From Favolaschia claudopus (Eukaryota; Basidiomycota; Agaricomycetes; Agaricales; Mycenaceae), in contig JAWWNJ010000054.1 of NCBI GenBank assembly GCA_037176885.1, positions 1,178,001 through 1,242,000 of the forward strand: a stretch of DNA of 64,000 nucleotides, written 5' to 3'. How positions within the stretch are numbered: the stretch's first letter is position 1; the number at the start of each line of letters is the position of its first letter. Position numbers and translations under genes: made by a program. The notes beneath the pieces were generated by a model, which ran no database searches, was not told the origin of the DNA, and was given only the letters and a program-made list of their open reading frames with translations. Positions 1 to 10,926 of the stretch are shown here, piece by piece.

Positions 1-1636
1 ACGACTTCGTTGACATAAGAAGTGTCGGCGGAGGTGACGAGTGGTTTTCCGACGGCAGCTGCGAGGTCTTTCATCGAGTCTGCAAGCTGGCTGCCGGCCT
101 GTGCATTGCGACGTGCGGTGGTGGTGGAGGTGCTGCTGGAGCCAGACTTTCTTCGTTTACGGCCGTTGTTGCTGTCGGCGTCGTCATCGTCGTCATCGTC
201 GCTGTCAGCGCGTGTACGCTTGCTATTGGATTGTCTGCGGCTCGGAGGAGACTGCAGTACACTAGGAACAGGTTGGGCGTATAGAGAAAAGGACGCACCG
301 GGCGGAGTTCATCATCATACTCGGTGTGACCAAAAGTAACCGGAATCGGAAATTGCGTGTTTTCAACCAGATTTTGTGGGCGACTGCTGGGCAAACTGAC
401 CCCATCGGCAGTGTATAAGCGTATACCATTGCATACAAGGCAGGCAAAAGGTTGCATGGTCTCTTTGTCCTATTATTACACATTCTTTTTATGTATGCTT
501 TGAGGCGGGAAATTGGTGTGCCGAGTTGCCTCCCTCTCTGAACAACGGGAAACACCTCCCAACCTTAAATATTAGATATATAGACTATTGGGATACTAAG
601 CACCTTTCTGAGGTACTTACTGGCTCGAAACTCCGGCATCTCCCCTTCAGACAGCGCAAATATTTCGAAATTGGTCCACTTTCAAAGATTAAATCACCAA
701 CTCAAAAGAAAACATTGCATGCCATGCCCATACCATGGAGGTCGTAGAAAAGATGATTTAGAGGAGCCCTGTATCACTTGAAGTTGTTTGAGTTTTGAAA
801 TTCCGCTCTAAAAAGCCAAATTCCGGTTACTTTTGGTCACACCGAGTATGCACCTCCATCTGCGTCTTTATCTCCGGGAAGACCGTCGTCAGGTTCGTTG
901 CGCTTGGAAGGGCTGTTGAGGTTGGCCATTGGGGTGCGAGTGTTGGGTTCAGCAGGAGGGGCAGCGGGTTTATCGGAAGCGGGGTCGTTGGAGGGGCCAG
1001 CACGAGCATCATTTTCTTTGTCTGTAGCTGGAGTTGGTGGGGTTGTCGCTGCCGCCTTCACCGTCTTCTTAGATTTGCGTTTCTTCGTACCAAAAGAGAT
1101 AACATTTTTGCCTGTGGCACGGTTCTTGAGGCCGTCGTAGAGTTTGTCAAGCTTGGTATAGAAAGGGCAGGGAGATTTGAAGCATCGCGCGTATTGTGAG
1201 CCGTGTTCCTAGCCGCCAAGGCATGACCATCGTCGCAGAGCAAAGAAAGAGGCAAAAGAGCACACACTTTGACAAACTCTTTCACATATTCCTCGGTGTT
1301 GATTGCATGTTTCTCTTCGTTGTCCTAGCCTGTTCCACTGAACTTTTCGACGAACAGGTAGTTGTCAAAGATTTCCTTCAACTAGCACAGTGTTTGAGTC
1401 GTTCTGGAGTCTATTCTGATCAAAGAGAAGCTCACATAGTCCAGTTTTGCCTTGCATTTCTTCTGATCCTTCTTCACCTCCACATCCGGCTTCGCCTCTG
1501 CAACGGCGTCGATGACCTTTGGCCAGACAGTCGGCTTCCATCCATTGCCGCTTTGATAGTCGCTCTTGAGTTCAAGCAACGTGTCGAGCATCCCGAGGAC
1601 CTCCCCCTTGGTCCAATGGACCTTAGTTCCCGACAT
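1..1636 (-). pseudogene. Myb/SANT-like DNA-binding domain gene, broken, runs off left edge
   Basis: Read from the Met at 1636, the first exon has the Myb/SANT-like pattern: WTKGEVLGMLDTLLELK, then VWPKVIDAV and QKKCKAKLDY. An intron (about 1384-1450, GT..AG) leads to LKEIFDNYLFVEKFSGTG, where TAG at 1325-1327 replaces the Trp expected in the family motif SGxGWDDE. A second intron ends before HGSQYARCFKSPCPFY and the basic run KKRKSKK. The tail is Pro/Ala/Ser rich with an acidic run (DSDDDDDDAD) and a nuclear-type KRRK. A TA-flanked element (320-846) cuts the tail, and reading on needs a frameshift near 265-290. Such proteins are common fungal DNA-binding factors, often accessory to transposons. 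Family assignment is good; the gene is almost certainly dead. Confidence 0.75.
320..846. mobile_element. 527-bp TA-flanked inverted-repeat element (Tc1/mariner-type MITE)
   Basis: Perfect 27-bp terminal inverted repeats begin CTCGGTGTGACC at 320 and end with the complement at 846. TA lies directly outside on both sides (318-319 and 847-848), the usual target duplication of Tc1/mariner elements. The inside has no convincing coding frame. Removing it rejoins the Myb-like reading frame (GGAY|DDELRP), so insertion came after that gene was functional. A decayed end of the same type is visible near 57,920-57,955. Confidence 0.85.
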
Positions 1637-2515
1637 TGGATGTATACGACGCGGAGGAAGGTGAGAGGAAGCGAGACGAGAGATGCGTGACAGAGAGTGA
1701 CAAAATTCTAGATCTGATCCCCAACAGGATTCTGATTGGATTCGGAGGCAGAATCGGAGGCACCCGATCAGGCCCTGAGCATGGTTAGCAAGCGTGTTGG
1801 ATGGACAATGCCAAGATACATCACGGGGCAGCCGTCCGGGAGCTCTGCGATGAATACGGTGAGAAATCTTGCAATGTTCATGCCTGCAGATGCTGACCGG
1901 TCACAGGTGTACGCCTCATCTATCTTCCCCCATACTCTCCGGACTTTGTGTTGGTAGCAGCGCAGGAACAGTCAATCTGATGAAGTAATCGAACGATTGA
2001 ATGGATTGTGCTCACGATCGGAAGGATTGAAAGATTTGGTAGTTACTGTACAATCTGATAGCTAAAGTTTTGTTTGGCTTTAATTGTAAAACTATTTAAT
2101 TAGTTTGACAAATGGCGGCGGCGGCGTGGGCACGTTGCCGCCCTTAGAGCATCCGTCGTACGACTACGCAGTAGGGTGCAGGACGCCGGCGGAAAACAAT
2201 GCGTGTGCCGGAGATGCGTAAAATGTTGCTGCAGACGATGGAAGAGCCATGGGCAGGAGGGACGAGGACGGGTTACTTTGAATGGTTTCTTACTCATCTC
2301 AGCACTTGGAGCGAAGCTTCGCCTCTGCAGAAGGAATTCGCTCTGCTTTCAAGGATTACTTCGCCCTCTTGTCTTACATCATCAAGTATACTCAAGATTC
2401 CACGGTTGGGCCACTGGATTATTGTGGTATCGTCCGTCGAATCAAGGGTCGTGGCGAAGATGTGTATGTGTTCTCTCGCTTCACTGTGCGAAGGATCCGT
2501 CATGCATTTCAAAAC
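1637..2515. other. No gene recognised
   Basis: Short overlapping frames only, on both strands, with no family motif and no consistent splice structure. A GGC/GCC-rich stretch lies near 2112-2140. I see nothing further here. Confidence 0.4.
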
Positions 2516-3195
2516 TAATCGTCATGAATTTCAAATTTCATGATGTTTTGTCATGAAGCACATCATGAATTTCAAGGACGGCCCAAAAGCCATTTTTATG
2601 AGGACATGAATTCATGGCAGAACATCATGAAATTCATCATGAAAAATCCAGCTGAATTTTGCAAAGTCCACATCCTTGATACAAGTCTACAAGATGTATT
2701 GAGTGAATATTTATGTCACTGATATGCCTACTCTGTTGCTCTTTACTGAGTTTGAAAATTGCGGCAGGATTGCGACCCGAAAGGGGATGCAATCGGTATG
2801 AGAAGGGTGGGATATATGTATGCGTTGCTACATGTATGGTGTAACAGAACATGTCCTGCCAAGCCCTCTTGGCCTAATGGGAGTGAGGCATGCGGCTCAC
2901 GAGATTCGTAGGCCACGTGGTCGCCGGTTCGATTCCCAGCGAAAGCCTCAATGATTATCCGACATTATTTTGCTTCGTGCCATCTAATTTTCCTCATGTT
3001 TCCCTTTGAAATTCCTGACAAACCGTCATGGAAAAACGTCAGGAAGACGCCCAAACTTGTTAGGAATTTCATGACCCCCCAATCCTAACGTTTCGTCATG
3101 AATTCATGATGAACCAACATGAATTTCAAACTAAACTGTCATGATTTTCCCGACTTTAGGTCATGACCAACATCATGAAATTCAAGACCTTGCCT
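2516..3195. repeat. TCATGA-rich non-coding element with a tRNA-like core
   Basis: Both flanks are dense in the palindrome TCATGA inside motifs such as CATGAATTTCA, in direct and inverted copies (2520-2650 and 3010-3190). The middle (about 2868-2950) has Pol III-like boxes: an A-box-like TGGCCTAATGGG and a B-box-like GGTTCGATTCC, 50-60 bp apart. A second element of the same style is at 58,085-59,215. The layout suggests a non-autonomous element that acquired, or derives from, a tRNA-like sequence. No terminal repeats could be fixed exactly. Confidence 0.5.
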
Positions 3196-4927
3196 GGGCA
3201 CAGTGCTTCGCTTTCCTGTGCACGCTAAACCTATGTATTAGGATTTTGTACTGTCAATGCGACCCCCGGGTGAGAGCAAGTCCTCTGACAGCGTGGCATC
3301 CATCTTTGATGCCCGAGATCCGAGGCCACGTGCCTGGCACCAGCGTTGGGGGGATAGCGTTCAGTGCTGTGGTACGCAGCGACGACCCACTGTGAAGGCT
3401 TCGCAAGCCTAGAGAAGTATTGAAAGACTGCCCAGCCCATAGATAGACATAATTCAGTGCTATTTTACGCTTTAGGACCATAATCATCAAGCAATATTGT
3501 GTTCATGGAATAAGTACAGTATCTTCGAAGTTCGGCATACTTACGTACTGGTTACGACCCCGCCCATGCTTCACAGTGATGCTTCACAGTGGTAGATATT
3601 AGGACCGGCAAGTGTAAATGTGGGGTTCCAAGCCCTTTATGCAGCCAACAAGCTCCATACTCGTTATGGCAATAAGTCTTGGACGGTGGAATTTTTGACT
3701 GCTCTTGGCCATCTAAGCAAGTTTTCGGCAGATTTGAGGTGCTAGATTTCAGTAGAGTATTCCACCGACCCCATTTCGTCCATCAGTCTGATCAAATAAA
3801 TCTTGATCTATAACCATAAAAGGCAAAACAGAGATAAACATTGAAAACTGCAAATTAAGGCCCAGTTATCCATGTTTTTGGCGCAAAGCTGGATAGCTAG
3901 GCTTGTAGATCGTCCAAAACTAGTCGTAATTCAAGCTGGGAGTCTACTGGGCTTTACCAAAGCTATACATTGGGGCATACAAGTTTGATGGGAAATGATG
4001 TCCCAATGAGCGAAAAAATGCACATTTGGGGTTATTGATGTGTTCTGCCTTTTATGGCAGCGGATCAGCGCTTGGTGATTGGAGTGATGGCCGGAATATT
4101 ATCAGTGGTTCACTCTACGCACATTCAGCATCTTGAATCAGCCGAAAAGCGGTTTGATCTGTCGCAAACGACGCAAAATCCCACCGTCAAAGACTTATTG
4201 CCATAACGAGTATTGGGCTCAAGTTGGACCGCCAAGTTTTCCGAACGACGTGTCATTTCCTTATCCGACCATGTGTGTGTCACAGAATCCGAGGTCTTGG
4301 ACAGGCGCCATCAAGTTCAGACTCTATATAATAGATTTATCGACTATCATAAATCTTGTAGAGTCTGACTTGGTGAGACTAGAAATGGTGCTGCAAAAGA
4401 CTAAGGTTCACTAGGTACAGTTGCGGCGAAATTAGATGCATTACCATATGTAGAAATTTCGATCAAACCAACCTTGGGAGGGCGAATCATGGATGTTATG
4501 AGTAGAGTTCGGCTTCTGCCCTCCGACTTTTCAAACTCCGTTCCCTCCGCTTCGGCAAACACGTTTGATCGTGACTTCGGGTCACGGGTTCCGAGGAGTA
4601 GCGCACTTGCGGTTCAAGCCCCGGTCGGCCGGCGGCTGGGAAATTCAACTTTAACAGACGCGCGGCAACAAATCATCCATCACACTTTGTCTGATCAGGC
4701 GTACGCTGCCGCCTTGATCCTTTGACGCCCATCCTACGGGGATCGCAACCTCGGCAAGCACTGGCCAAAGGCCGTCGGACCGGGACTTCATGCCCGAGGC
4801 ACTGGGAGTTGATTGGTTGTATAAAAAGGGTGACGTGGGAGGAAAGGACGGACTGGAAACGATTAATCATGTAGTCGATGTCGGCATGTCGTGTACTATA
4901 GCCGCTTGCAGCGGCTCGAGCACGTTA
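3196..4927. other. No gene recognised
   Basis: No coding region supported. A B-box-like GGTTCAAGCCCC occurs at 4614-4625 downstream of a GC-rich stretch and may be a tRNA-derived fragment, but no cloverleaf can be drawn with confidence. Confidence 0.35.
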
Positions 4928-5306
4928 CAGCCGTTTTGGAAACAATATACGGGTTTTGATTGAGTGGTGCTCGTTCGTTTGTGCTTACATTTGTTGACCA
5001 TTCTGTCATCGGCAAAGCCGGGAGCACCACTTTGTGGGGCGTTGCCGTACCGCATCAATTGCCGTTGGTCCCTTGTTTTGGCCCTTGCTCGCAAGTCATG
5101 GCCGTGTCGAGCTCTGGGCAAGTAGCAGCTGAGTCTTAATCCTCAGTTCTGTTAATCCTCCTGGTTTTCCCGGTGTTCTCTGGGTGGCGGAAGCAAAAAC
5201 TCAAATTCGGCTGAAGTGGAGCTGGTGATGGGAAGCAAAACAAAGGTAAGCACAAACGAACGAGCACCACTCAATCAAAACCCGTATATTGTTTCCAAAA
5301 CGGCTG
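4928..5306. mobile_element. 379-bp MITE with 61-bp perfect inverted repeats and TA duplication
   Basis: The left arm starts CAGCCGTTTTGGAAACAATA and runs 61 bp to GTGCTTAC. The right arm (5246-5306) is its exact reverse complement as far as I can read. TA flanks both ends (4926-4927 and 5307-5308). There is no transposase inside. Arms this long and identical suggest recent insertion of a Tc1/mariner-like non-autonomous element. Confidence 0.88.
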
Positions 5307-5308
5307 TA

Positions 5309-5964
5309 ATTGATCTCAACAACAACAACAACAACAATATGAGTAGAGTAGGTGCGGATATTGCTAGTATTAAAGAGAAAGGGGCAGTTTCCTTTGCAAT
5401 TGGCTAACTTTTATGGTACTCATTGGACTGTTTCTGACCAGATTTTCAAGTAGACAACCGGCTTGAAGTGTACATATACATATTCTAATGAACAAACAAT
5501 ACTCTGAGCTGTTGTGTTCGCGCATTAGAGGCAAACTGACGCGGAATAATGGAAAATTCCTTATATGGTAATGCATTTAATTTCGCCGCAGCTGTAGCTG
5601 AAATTTCAGGTTGTGTTTGCTGAATTCAATACTTCCTCACAAATGTACTGAGCATCTATTCTAAACACTTATCTGAGCCTTTCCTCATGGCAAGATTTTT
5701 CATCTCTTCTTTGCGCTGTTTCAATTGGGGCATGCCATGCACTAAGTCTGGGTCAGAATTAATTGTCTTACATTTCACTTGCTGAAGCTGTTGTGGAGCT
5801 GCAACTTTTCTCAATCTTTTGAGTATTTCCTGTGACTAGTACACCTGGGATTAAATAAACCACGGATTCCAAAGTGTTACATAGATCATTTGTGACTTGA
5901 CTAAAGTAGGTCAAAAGGTGATGAGAGCGCGATGAGCGGCCATGAACAAGTGAGTCGGAGTCAG
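5309..5964. other. No gene recognised
   Basis: Includes an (AAC)n run near 5318-5337. Nothing else supportable. Confidence 0.35.
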
Positions 5965-6350
5965 CTAGAGTATATTAGAGAGCTAGTCGACGTGGGGAAC
6001 AAGTGACTAGTACAGTCGAAGCTGTCATAACCCATAGGCCTCGGTTGGGTCCACAAGGTATGGGGTATGGCAGATTTATGGGTTATCCCAGCCAAAAGCC
6101 AGTCAAAGTTCCCAAAAAATGCATGGGTTTAGGCAAATTATGGGCTACCAGAGCTATGGGTTATGACAGCTTCGACTGTACCTAGAGTATATTAGAGACT
6201 ACAAGGACTGTGAGTAGAAAGTAGAAAGTAAAGTAAAGGTATACGCACGCTAGTCGACGTGGGGAACAAGTGACTAGCGGGCAGCAAGCAGTATATAAGG
6301 TAGTGAAGGGGATGGTGATGGCGATGCGACGGTACGGGTGCAAAGGATGA
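5965..6350 (-). repeat. Solo/truncated LTR, copia-like family 2, copy 1
   Basis: It matches the sequences at 31,350-31,626 and 41,501-41,767: CTAGAGTATATTAG, then two copies of a hairpin built on CTAGTCG...CGACTAG-like stems, then TATATAAGG. The outer end (TGTTGTAGGAT read on the minus strand) is missing here, so the copy is truncated at about 6350. A 166-bp MITE sits inside it. No internal retrotransposon region adjoins. Confidence 0.7.
6013..6178. mobile_element. 166-bp MITE, CAGTCGAAGC family, copy 1
   Basis: Inverted termini CAGTCGAAGCTGTCATAACC and the complement GGTTATGACAGCTTCGACTG. TA on both sides (6011-6012 and 6179-6180). Removing it restores the LTR as seen uninterrupted at 41.5 kb (GTGACTAGTACCTAG), which confirms the boundaries. 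Copy 2, also 166 bp, is at 58,338-58,503. Internal ATGGGTTA-like repeats; non-coding. Confidence 0.93.
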
Positions 6351-6677
6351 GAACCCTGAGATTTGGAACCTCCCACGGTCAATGTGCTGCTGACATAAGG
6401 GTGCGGGCTTCTCCACACCTTAGTTAGGCAGGCCTAAATTTTTTTGCGGGTCTGACCATTTTAGGAAATAAGGCTTAATTTGACCCTTAATATAGGCACC
6501 CTTAATAACCCTTAAAACCGCGGTTTGCTACTTAATCGGGAATGTTTGATGGTATTGCTAAATAGATAATCCTCCCGTCACACTGTCAAGCGGCATATGC
6601 CGCTCCTCTTATAATTTTCCCACCATCGCGCGGTTGCGCAAAATTGGCGCAAAAGATAAGGTTTGGTCCCAGTGTTC

Positions 6678-7034
6678 CAGCTATCTACAAAACACTGGAG
6701 CGCTCCGAAAAAAAGTTCCCATTGATGCAATGACGTCAATTACCATATGAGGTAGGCACTGCCGGATCCATTGCGTCGACGGCTGGCGCGTCAGGGCGGG
6801 GCGACCTCGTGTTGCAGCCTAGGCGGCCATGGTAATCAGGAGCCGCTTGTGTGCAGGAGGGATGTAGCGGAAGGTATTGTAGGGCATGGTAGGCGAGAGA
6901 GACGTTCCAGGAGCAGTGACGAAAGGGCGAGTGTCGTTGGAGAAAGTGGAGCGGGCTGGCCGAATTAGGCAGGAACTGTCAAAACCGTTGTGTGAACTTT
7001 TTTTCGGAGCGCTCCAGTGTTTTGTAGATAGCTG
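6678..7034. mobile_element. 357-bp MITE with ~40-bp inverted repeats, copy 1
   Basis: Termini CAGCTATCTACAAAACACTG through GGAGCGCTCCGAAAAAAAGTT are repeated inverted at the right end. Copy 2 (11,532-11,911) lies in opposite orientation. This copy lacks about 23 bp found in copy 2. The flanking dinucleotide is TC on both sides, not TA. A small open frame inside is shared by both copies but shows no family motif, so I treat it as non-coding. Confidence 0.85.
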
Positions 7035-7379
7035 TCAGCTGGTCCTGCGTTATAACCTGTGTGGTCAATCAAAAACTGCACACGGAATGGCCAAGTATGG
7101 GACAGGACTCAGGCTGTAAAGCAACACGCAGCTCAGAGGCACATGAGAGACAGCTCGCTGCCGAAATCCGCAACGAAGATATACATACTAATCGGAAGTA
7201 CTCGCCAGGGCTGCTTCAAGATCTGGCAAAGAAAAGAAGTTGCCGTGATTCCAATATATCGCCATATCCGATTTTCTCGAAGTCTGTCAGGTATGGCTAG
7301 CGTTGCTGATCTGCATCGCAGTATTTATGTATAGCGTGCCCTGGATCCCGTTGTTCATTCTCTCACTCCCTCCACCGAT
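7035..7379. other. Upstream region of the DUF6534-like gene
   Basis: No separate gene recognised. It presumably held the promoter and 5' leader of the gene starting at 7380. No core promoter element can be named with confidence. Confidence 0.3.
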
Positions 7380-8147
7380 ATGTCGACCACTGCGCTCGAT
7401 TCGACGTACGGCGCCTGGTTTATTTCTCTCCTTCTGGAGACAATTTTGTATGGAATGGGTATTCTTCAGACGTGGAACTGTTTTGCGGCTCGCGCGACGG
7501 ACCCCAGAGCTGTGCAGGCAACGGTACATGGCCATCGCGACTGCCCCCTCCTTGTAACTGATGCAATCAAATGCTAGGTTGCTGTCGTCTTGTGCGGCCC
7601 TTCTCAGTGCTCGTCTTGTCGAATCCTCACGTACTTTTGTCAGTTTTCTGGAGACTGTCCAAGTCATATTCTTCTCCATTTCCTCGTACTCTCGGTTCGT
7701 CCGGAACTTCGGGGAGATTCAGGTTGAATTGCTTTGGTGCGCTCTATTCCTCTCTTCAATAGGCTTGTAACTGATGTGGGAATGTGGATTGAAGGGAGGA
7801 TTCCGTAAGTTACGCTGTGAGTTACATCCGTAGTCGTTTGCTCATACTTTTACTCGACATAGCTACAACTTCTTGCTGCAGCACGTCGTCCACTTCTGTT
7901 CAGTCGTAAATCTTGCTGACCTCCGCCTCTAGTATCTTTCCGCTTTCATTGTGCAAATGTGAGATTTGAATCTGGATCGGTATTCGTGAGGCTTATCGAG
8001 TCGACCCGCAGTTATTTCGCGAGCCGTATTCATAGATGTTAGTCACTTCAACCCCTTGCTTGTTCCGTCCCCAACGATCATCTTTCTCTCAGTGACCGAG
8101 GCGAGGAAGCCACTCAGCCTCTCTGCATTGGGAATTTACATCATTGT

Positions 8148-8401
8148 TGTCAGGACATGAATTTGTTCGTTCGCATCATTCCGAGTTGGGATGTTCCTTA
8201 TCTCTTGATATCTATCTACATCTATATACTTCCCGTAGTTGAGTATGGTCTACAATCAATCACTCTTACTCTTAACCCCCATCTTGACCTCTGAGTCTTT
8301 CTCTCTTGTGCCCCTCCGTGTGCTCCTGCACCTGCACTCCAGCAGCTCTTGTTCCGATCGAGCTCTATCGGCTTCCAGCCACCTCGGTTTATATTCTGAT
8401 A
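8148..8401 (+). repeat. 5' LTR of short LTR element, copy 1
   Basis: Begins TGTCAGGACATG and ends TTCTGATA; the ends form an imperfect inverted pair (TGTCAG/CTGATA). It is 254 bp and no mismatch to the 3' LTR was seen. Confidence 0.92.
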
Positions 8402-9550
8402 GGTTATGGGCCCCCCGCGCCCTAGCGCCTGAGCTTGATGCGAGAGCGGCTTGCTCCAGCGTGCCTCCGGAATCTTACCATCCACTCGTTACTTCCACTG
8501 CTCAACCTGATCTATGCCATCCTCACATCCACCTCGAATCTTTGCTGCTCTTCCTAGGTCATCCTCTCAAGCCTCCCTTACACTGCAGCCTCGACACTCT
8601 TATCTCTAGAGCATCTACTGGTTCTCACACAGCTGTACAGATCTCTCATGGATGTCAAGTGCCTATGCACATGACCTACTCAACCCGATGACTGTCCGAG
8701 AGTTCTTTCCCACACACTATGCTCAGTTCTCCCACACTGTGTGCAGCTTCGACCTCTCTCCGGATCCTCACTATTGAAAGGAATTTTTTTCCTTTCATGA
8801 TCCTTCCATCATCCCTAGCATTTTCACCCTCGAGGAGGTTATTATTTACCTCAATTGTCCTGCTGTTCCGCGGATTCCAACGGTGCTCCTCTGGTGTACA
8901 GCCAATGCCGGTTCACTTCCCCTTGCACGACAATTCCTACCAACATCAGCTTCCATATTCATTCTGCCGACCTCTTCCTTTCCATCACAGGATCACAACC
9001 CTTACCGTTCGGCAGAACACACCACGAACTTCCAATCCTAACCACTGCACTGCAAGCTGCGGTCTCTTGGGATAGGTGGGAGCCAACATTGCTGCTCCAC
9101 CTGCTGTGCTGTACTTGCGCACACAGCATACCACATCCAGATTTTATTGTTCACTTGGATACTGGAGCCAATTTTCGCTGGTATTTTTTCTAGGTATCTA
9201 ATGGCCAATGCGCTGCTATGCACGCAGGATCTGGTCATCACCAGGTGAAAGCTCATGGGCTTCCACATGGATCGCACATTTGGGCGACCAATTATAGCAG
9301 GGTTGCGGAGACTAAACTTGTTCTCGCCGACTTCTCCATTGTAGCGCAACTGTCTTTTCGACCGTTCGGTGACGGGGACTGTAGCCATTGTCTCGATTGC
9401 AGTTTGCGCTGCCCTGGGCGTTGTTTTTGGTATGACTGCTATAGTTCTTTCTGTCTTCTGAATGTGCTATTCGGTGGGAGCTCTCGCACATTCGTTATTG
9501 TTGCTTTTATTCCTTTGTAGGCTATATCTCGTTCTTTGCGAAGGTGGGAG

Positions 9551-9804
9551 TGTCAGGACATGAATTTGTTCGTTCGCATCATTCCGAGTTGGGATGTTCC
9601 TTATCTCTTGATATCTATCTACATCTATATACTTCCCGTAGTTGAGTATGGTCTACAATCAATCACTCTTACTCTTAACCCCCATCTTGACCTCTGAGTC
9701 TTTCTCTCTTGTGCCCCTCCGTGTGCTCCTGCACCTGCACTCCAGCAGCTCTTGTTCCGATCGAGCTCTATCGGCTTCCAGCCACCTCGGTTTATATTCT
9801 GATA
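9551..9804 (+). repeat. 3' LTR of short LTR element, copy 1
   Basis: It is 254 bp, follows the purine-rich tract GGTGGGAG and is followed by target copy ATTGT. Confidence 0.92.
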
Positions 9805-10722
9805 ATTGTGAGTGCTGTTACTACCGTATGATGGAGTGGGTCACTGAGTCTGCTTGCCATAGCTCTTGTTATCGATTACCCAGATCGGTACGTGCATGCC
9901 TTTTCTTCAAGCGGTATTTCTAATGCATTCGTAACACAGTCGCGGGCATCATTCAGACAGTCTGGTCGTATGTCTCGATCCGTGCTTCGCTGACCCTGGT
10001 TTATCCTTACTGAATACGATGTTCAACATAGATACGAGCTGCGCAGTCTCCTTAAACTCGGAACGACCAAAGTATGTATAGTTCTATAGTTCCCTCCGAG
10101 CGTTGATCAGGTGACTTATATATGATTCCAGGCTATTACTTGGCTATTACTACGCTTCAATCCGCCGCGTCATTGGCTTGCGACATGCTCATCACAACCT
10201 ACCTCTGCTTGTTTCTCAAAAGCCAGAAGGGCGAGATGATGAAGTAAGTTTGCTTCTCTTTTATCCCAAACACCATTCTACATCCAACAGGACGAACTCG
10301 ATGATGGACCTGCTCATATACGACGCTATCAATCGCGGTGTACTCACCGCCTTGTCGTTCGGCGTCAATATGGTCTTGGTAAGTCCGCTCCGAGCTCGTC
10401 GTGAAGCACCCGCCCAGGATTTAACTAACGTCGGCGTCGGCGTTTTCAGTTTCTCGCAGTCCCCGACACGTTCTGGTTCTTCCTCGGTCCCGCTCCCAGC
10501 AGTAAACGTTCGTATCTATCATTTCATACCCTATTCAACTCCATATTCCGTGGCCGCTTGTAGTGTACATGAACAGCATGATGGCGACGTATGTCCCGTT
10601 CCGTTTGCTCCCATACCTTATGACTGCTGTATTAATCTACTACAGACTCAACAGACGCCAACACTTCCGCGAGGCTATTGACTACAACGATAAAGGATGG
10701 AACTCCATCCCGATGGGGACAT

Positions 10723-10926
10723 TAGAGAGTTTGTGCGAGCGACCCAGGTCGCTTTTCGACCGCTCAGATCTCCGCAACGACAGATACCAGGTGGGAGCTC
10801 TAAGCGACCTGGAAGAGTATTGCCATGGGGCATTCCTAGGTCGCTGGAGCCTCACACCTGAGACTGCTCGTTGTCGAGATATGAGCAGTCCCAAAGCGAC
10901 CCGGGTCGCTTTGCACAAACCCGCTA
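10723..10926. mobile_element. ~200-bp MITE with GCGACCCAGGTCGC arms, copy 1
   Basis: The termini read GTTTGTGCGAGCGACCC on the left and, inverted, GGGTCGCTTTGCACAAAC on the right, with outermost bases TAGAGAG / CCCGCTA. Copy 2 at 53,653-53,855 is the same length class. It contains self-complementary AGCGACCTGGGTCGCT motifs. The TAGRGRG start resembles hAT ends, but no 8-bp target duplication could be matched. It lies in the 3' coding part of the DUF6534-like gene and shifts its frame. Confidence 0.75.

Larger units (their letters stand above)
8148..9804 (+). mobile_element. Short non-autonomous LTR retroelement, copy 1
   Basis: Two 254-bp LTRs that look identical frame a 1,149-bp interior. 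Target duplication ATTGT lies at 8143-8147 and 9805-9809. Directly after the 5' LTR is GGTTATGGGCCCC, a copia-type primer site complementary to the anticodon region of initiator tRNA-Met. Before the 3' LTR is the purine tract GAAGGTGGGAG. The interior has no gag, protease, integrase or reverse transcriptase, so the element must be moved by another element's proteins. Copy 2 is at 54,168-55,795. Identical LTRs mean very recent insertion. Confidence 0.92.

Noticed and set aside
2868..2950. Possible tRNA gene
   Set aside because: Promoter boxes are present but the acceptor and T stems do not pair well; listed as a tRNA-like core of a repeat.
6886..7119. Shared ORF in the 357/380-bp MITEs
   Set aside because: Identical in both copies only because the MITEs are near-identical; too short for a transposase and no motif.
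9143..9193. Apparent protease motif LDTGA in the interior of the short LTR element
   Set aside because: The copy at 54.8 kb does not keep this frame, no other protease residues surround it, and the reading frame ends at once.
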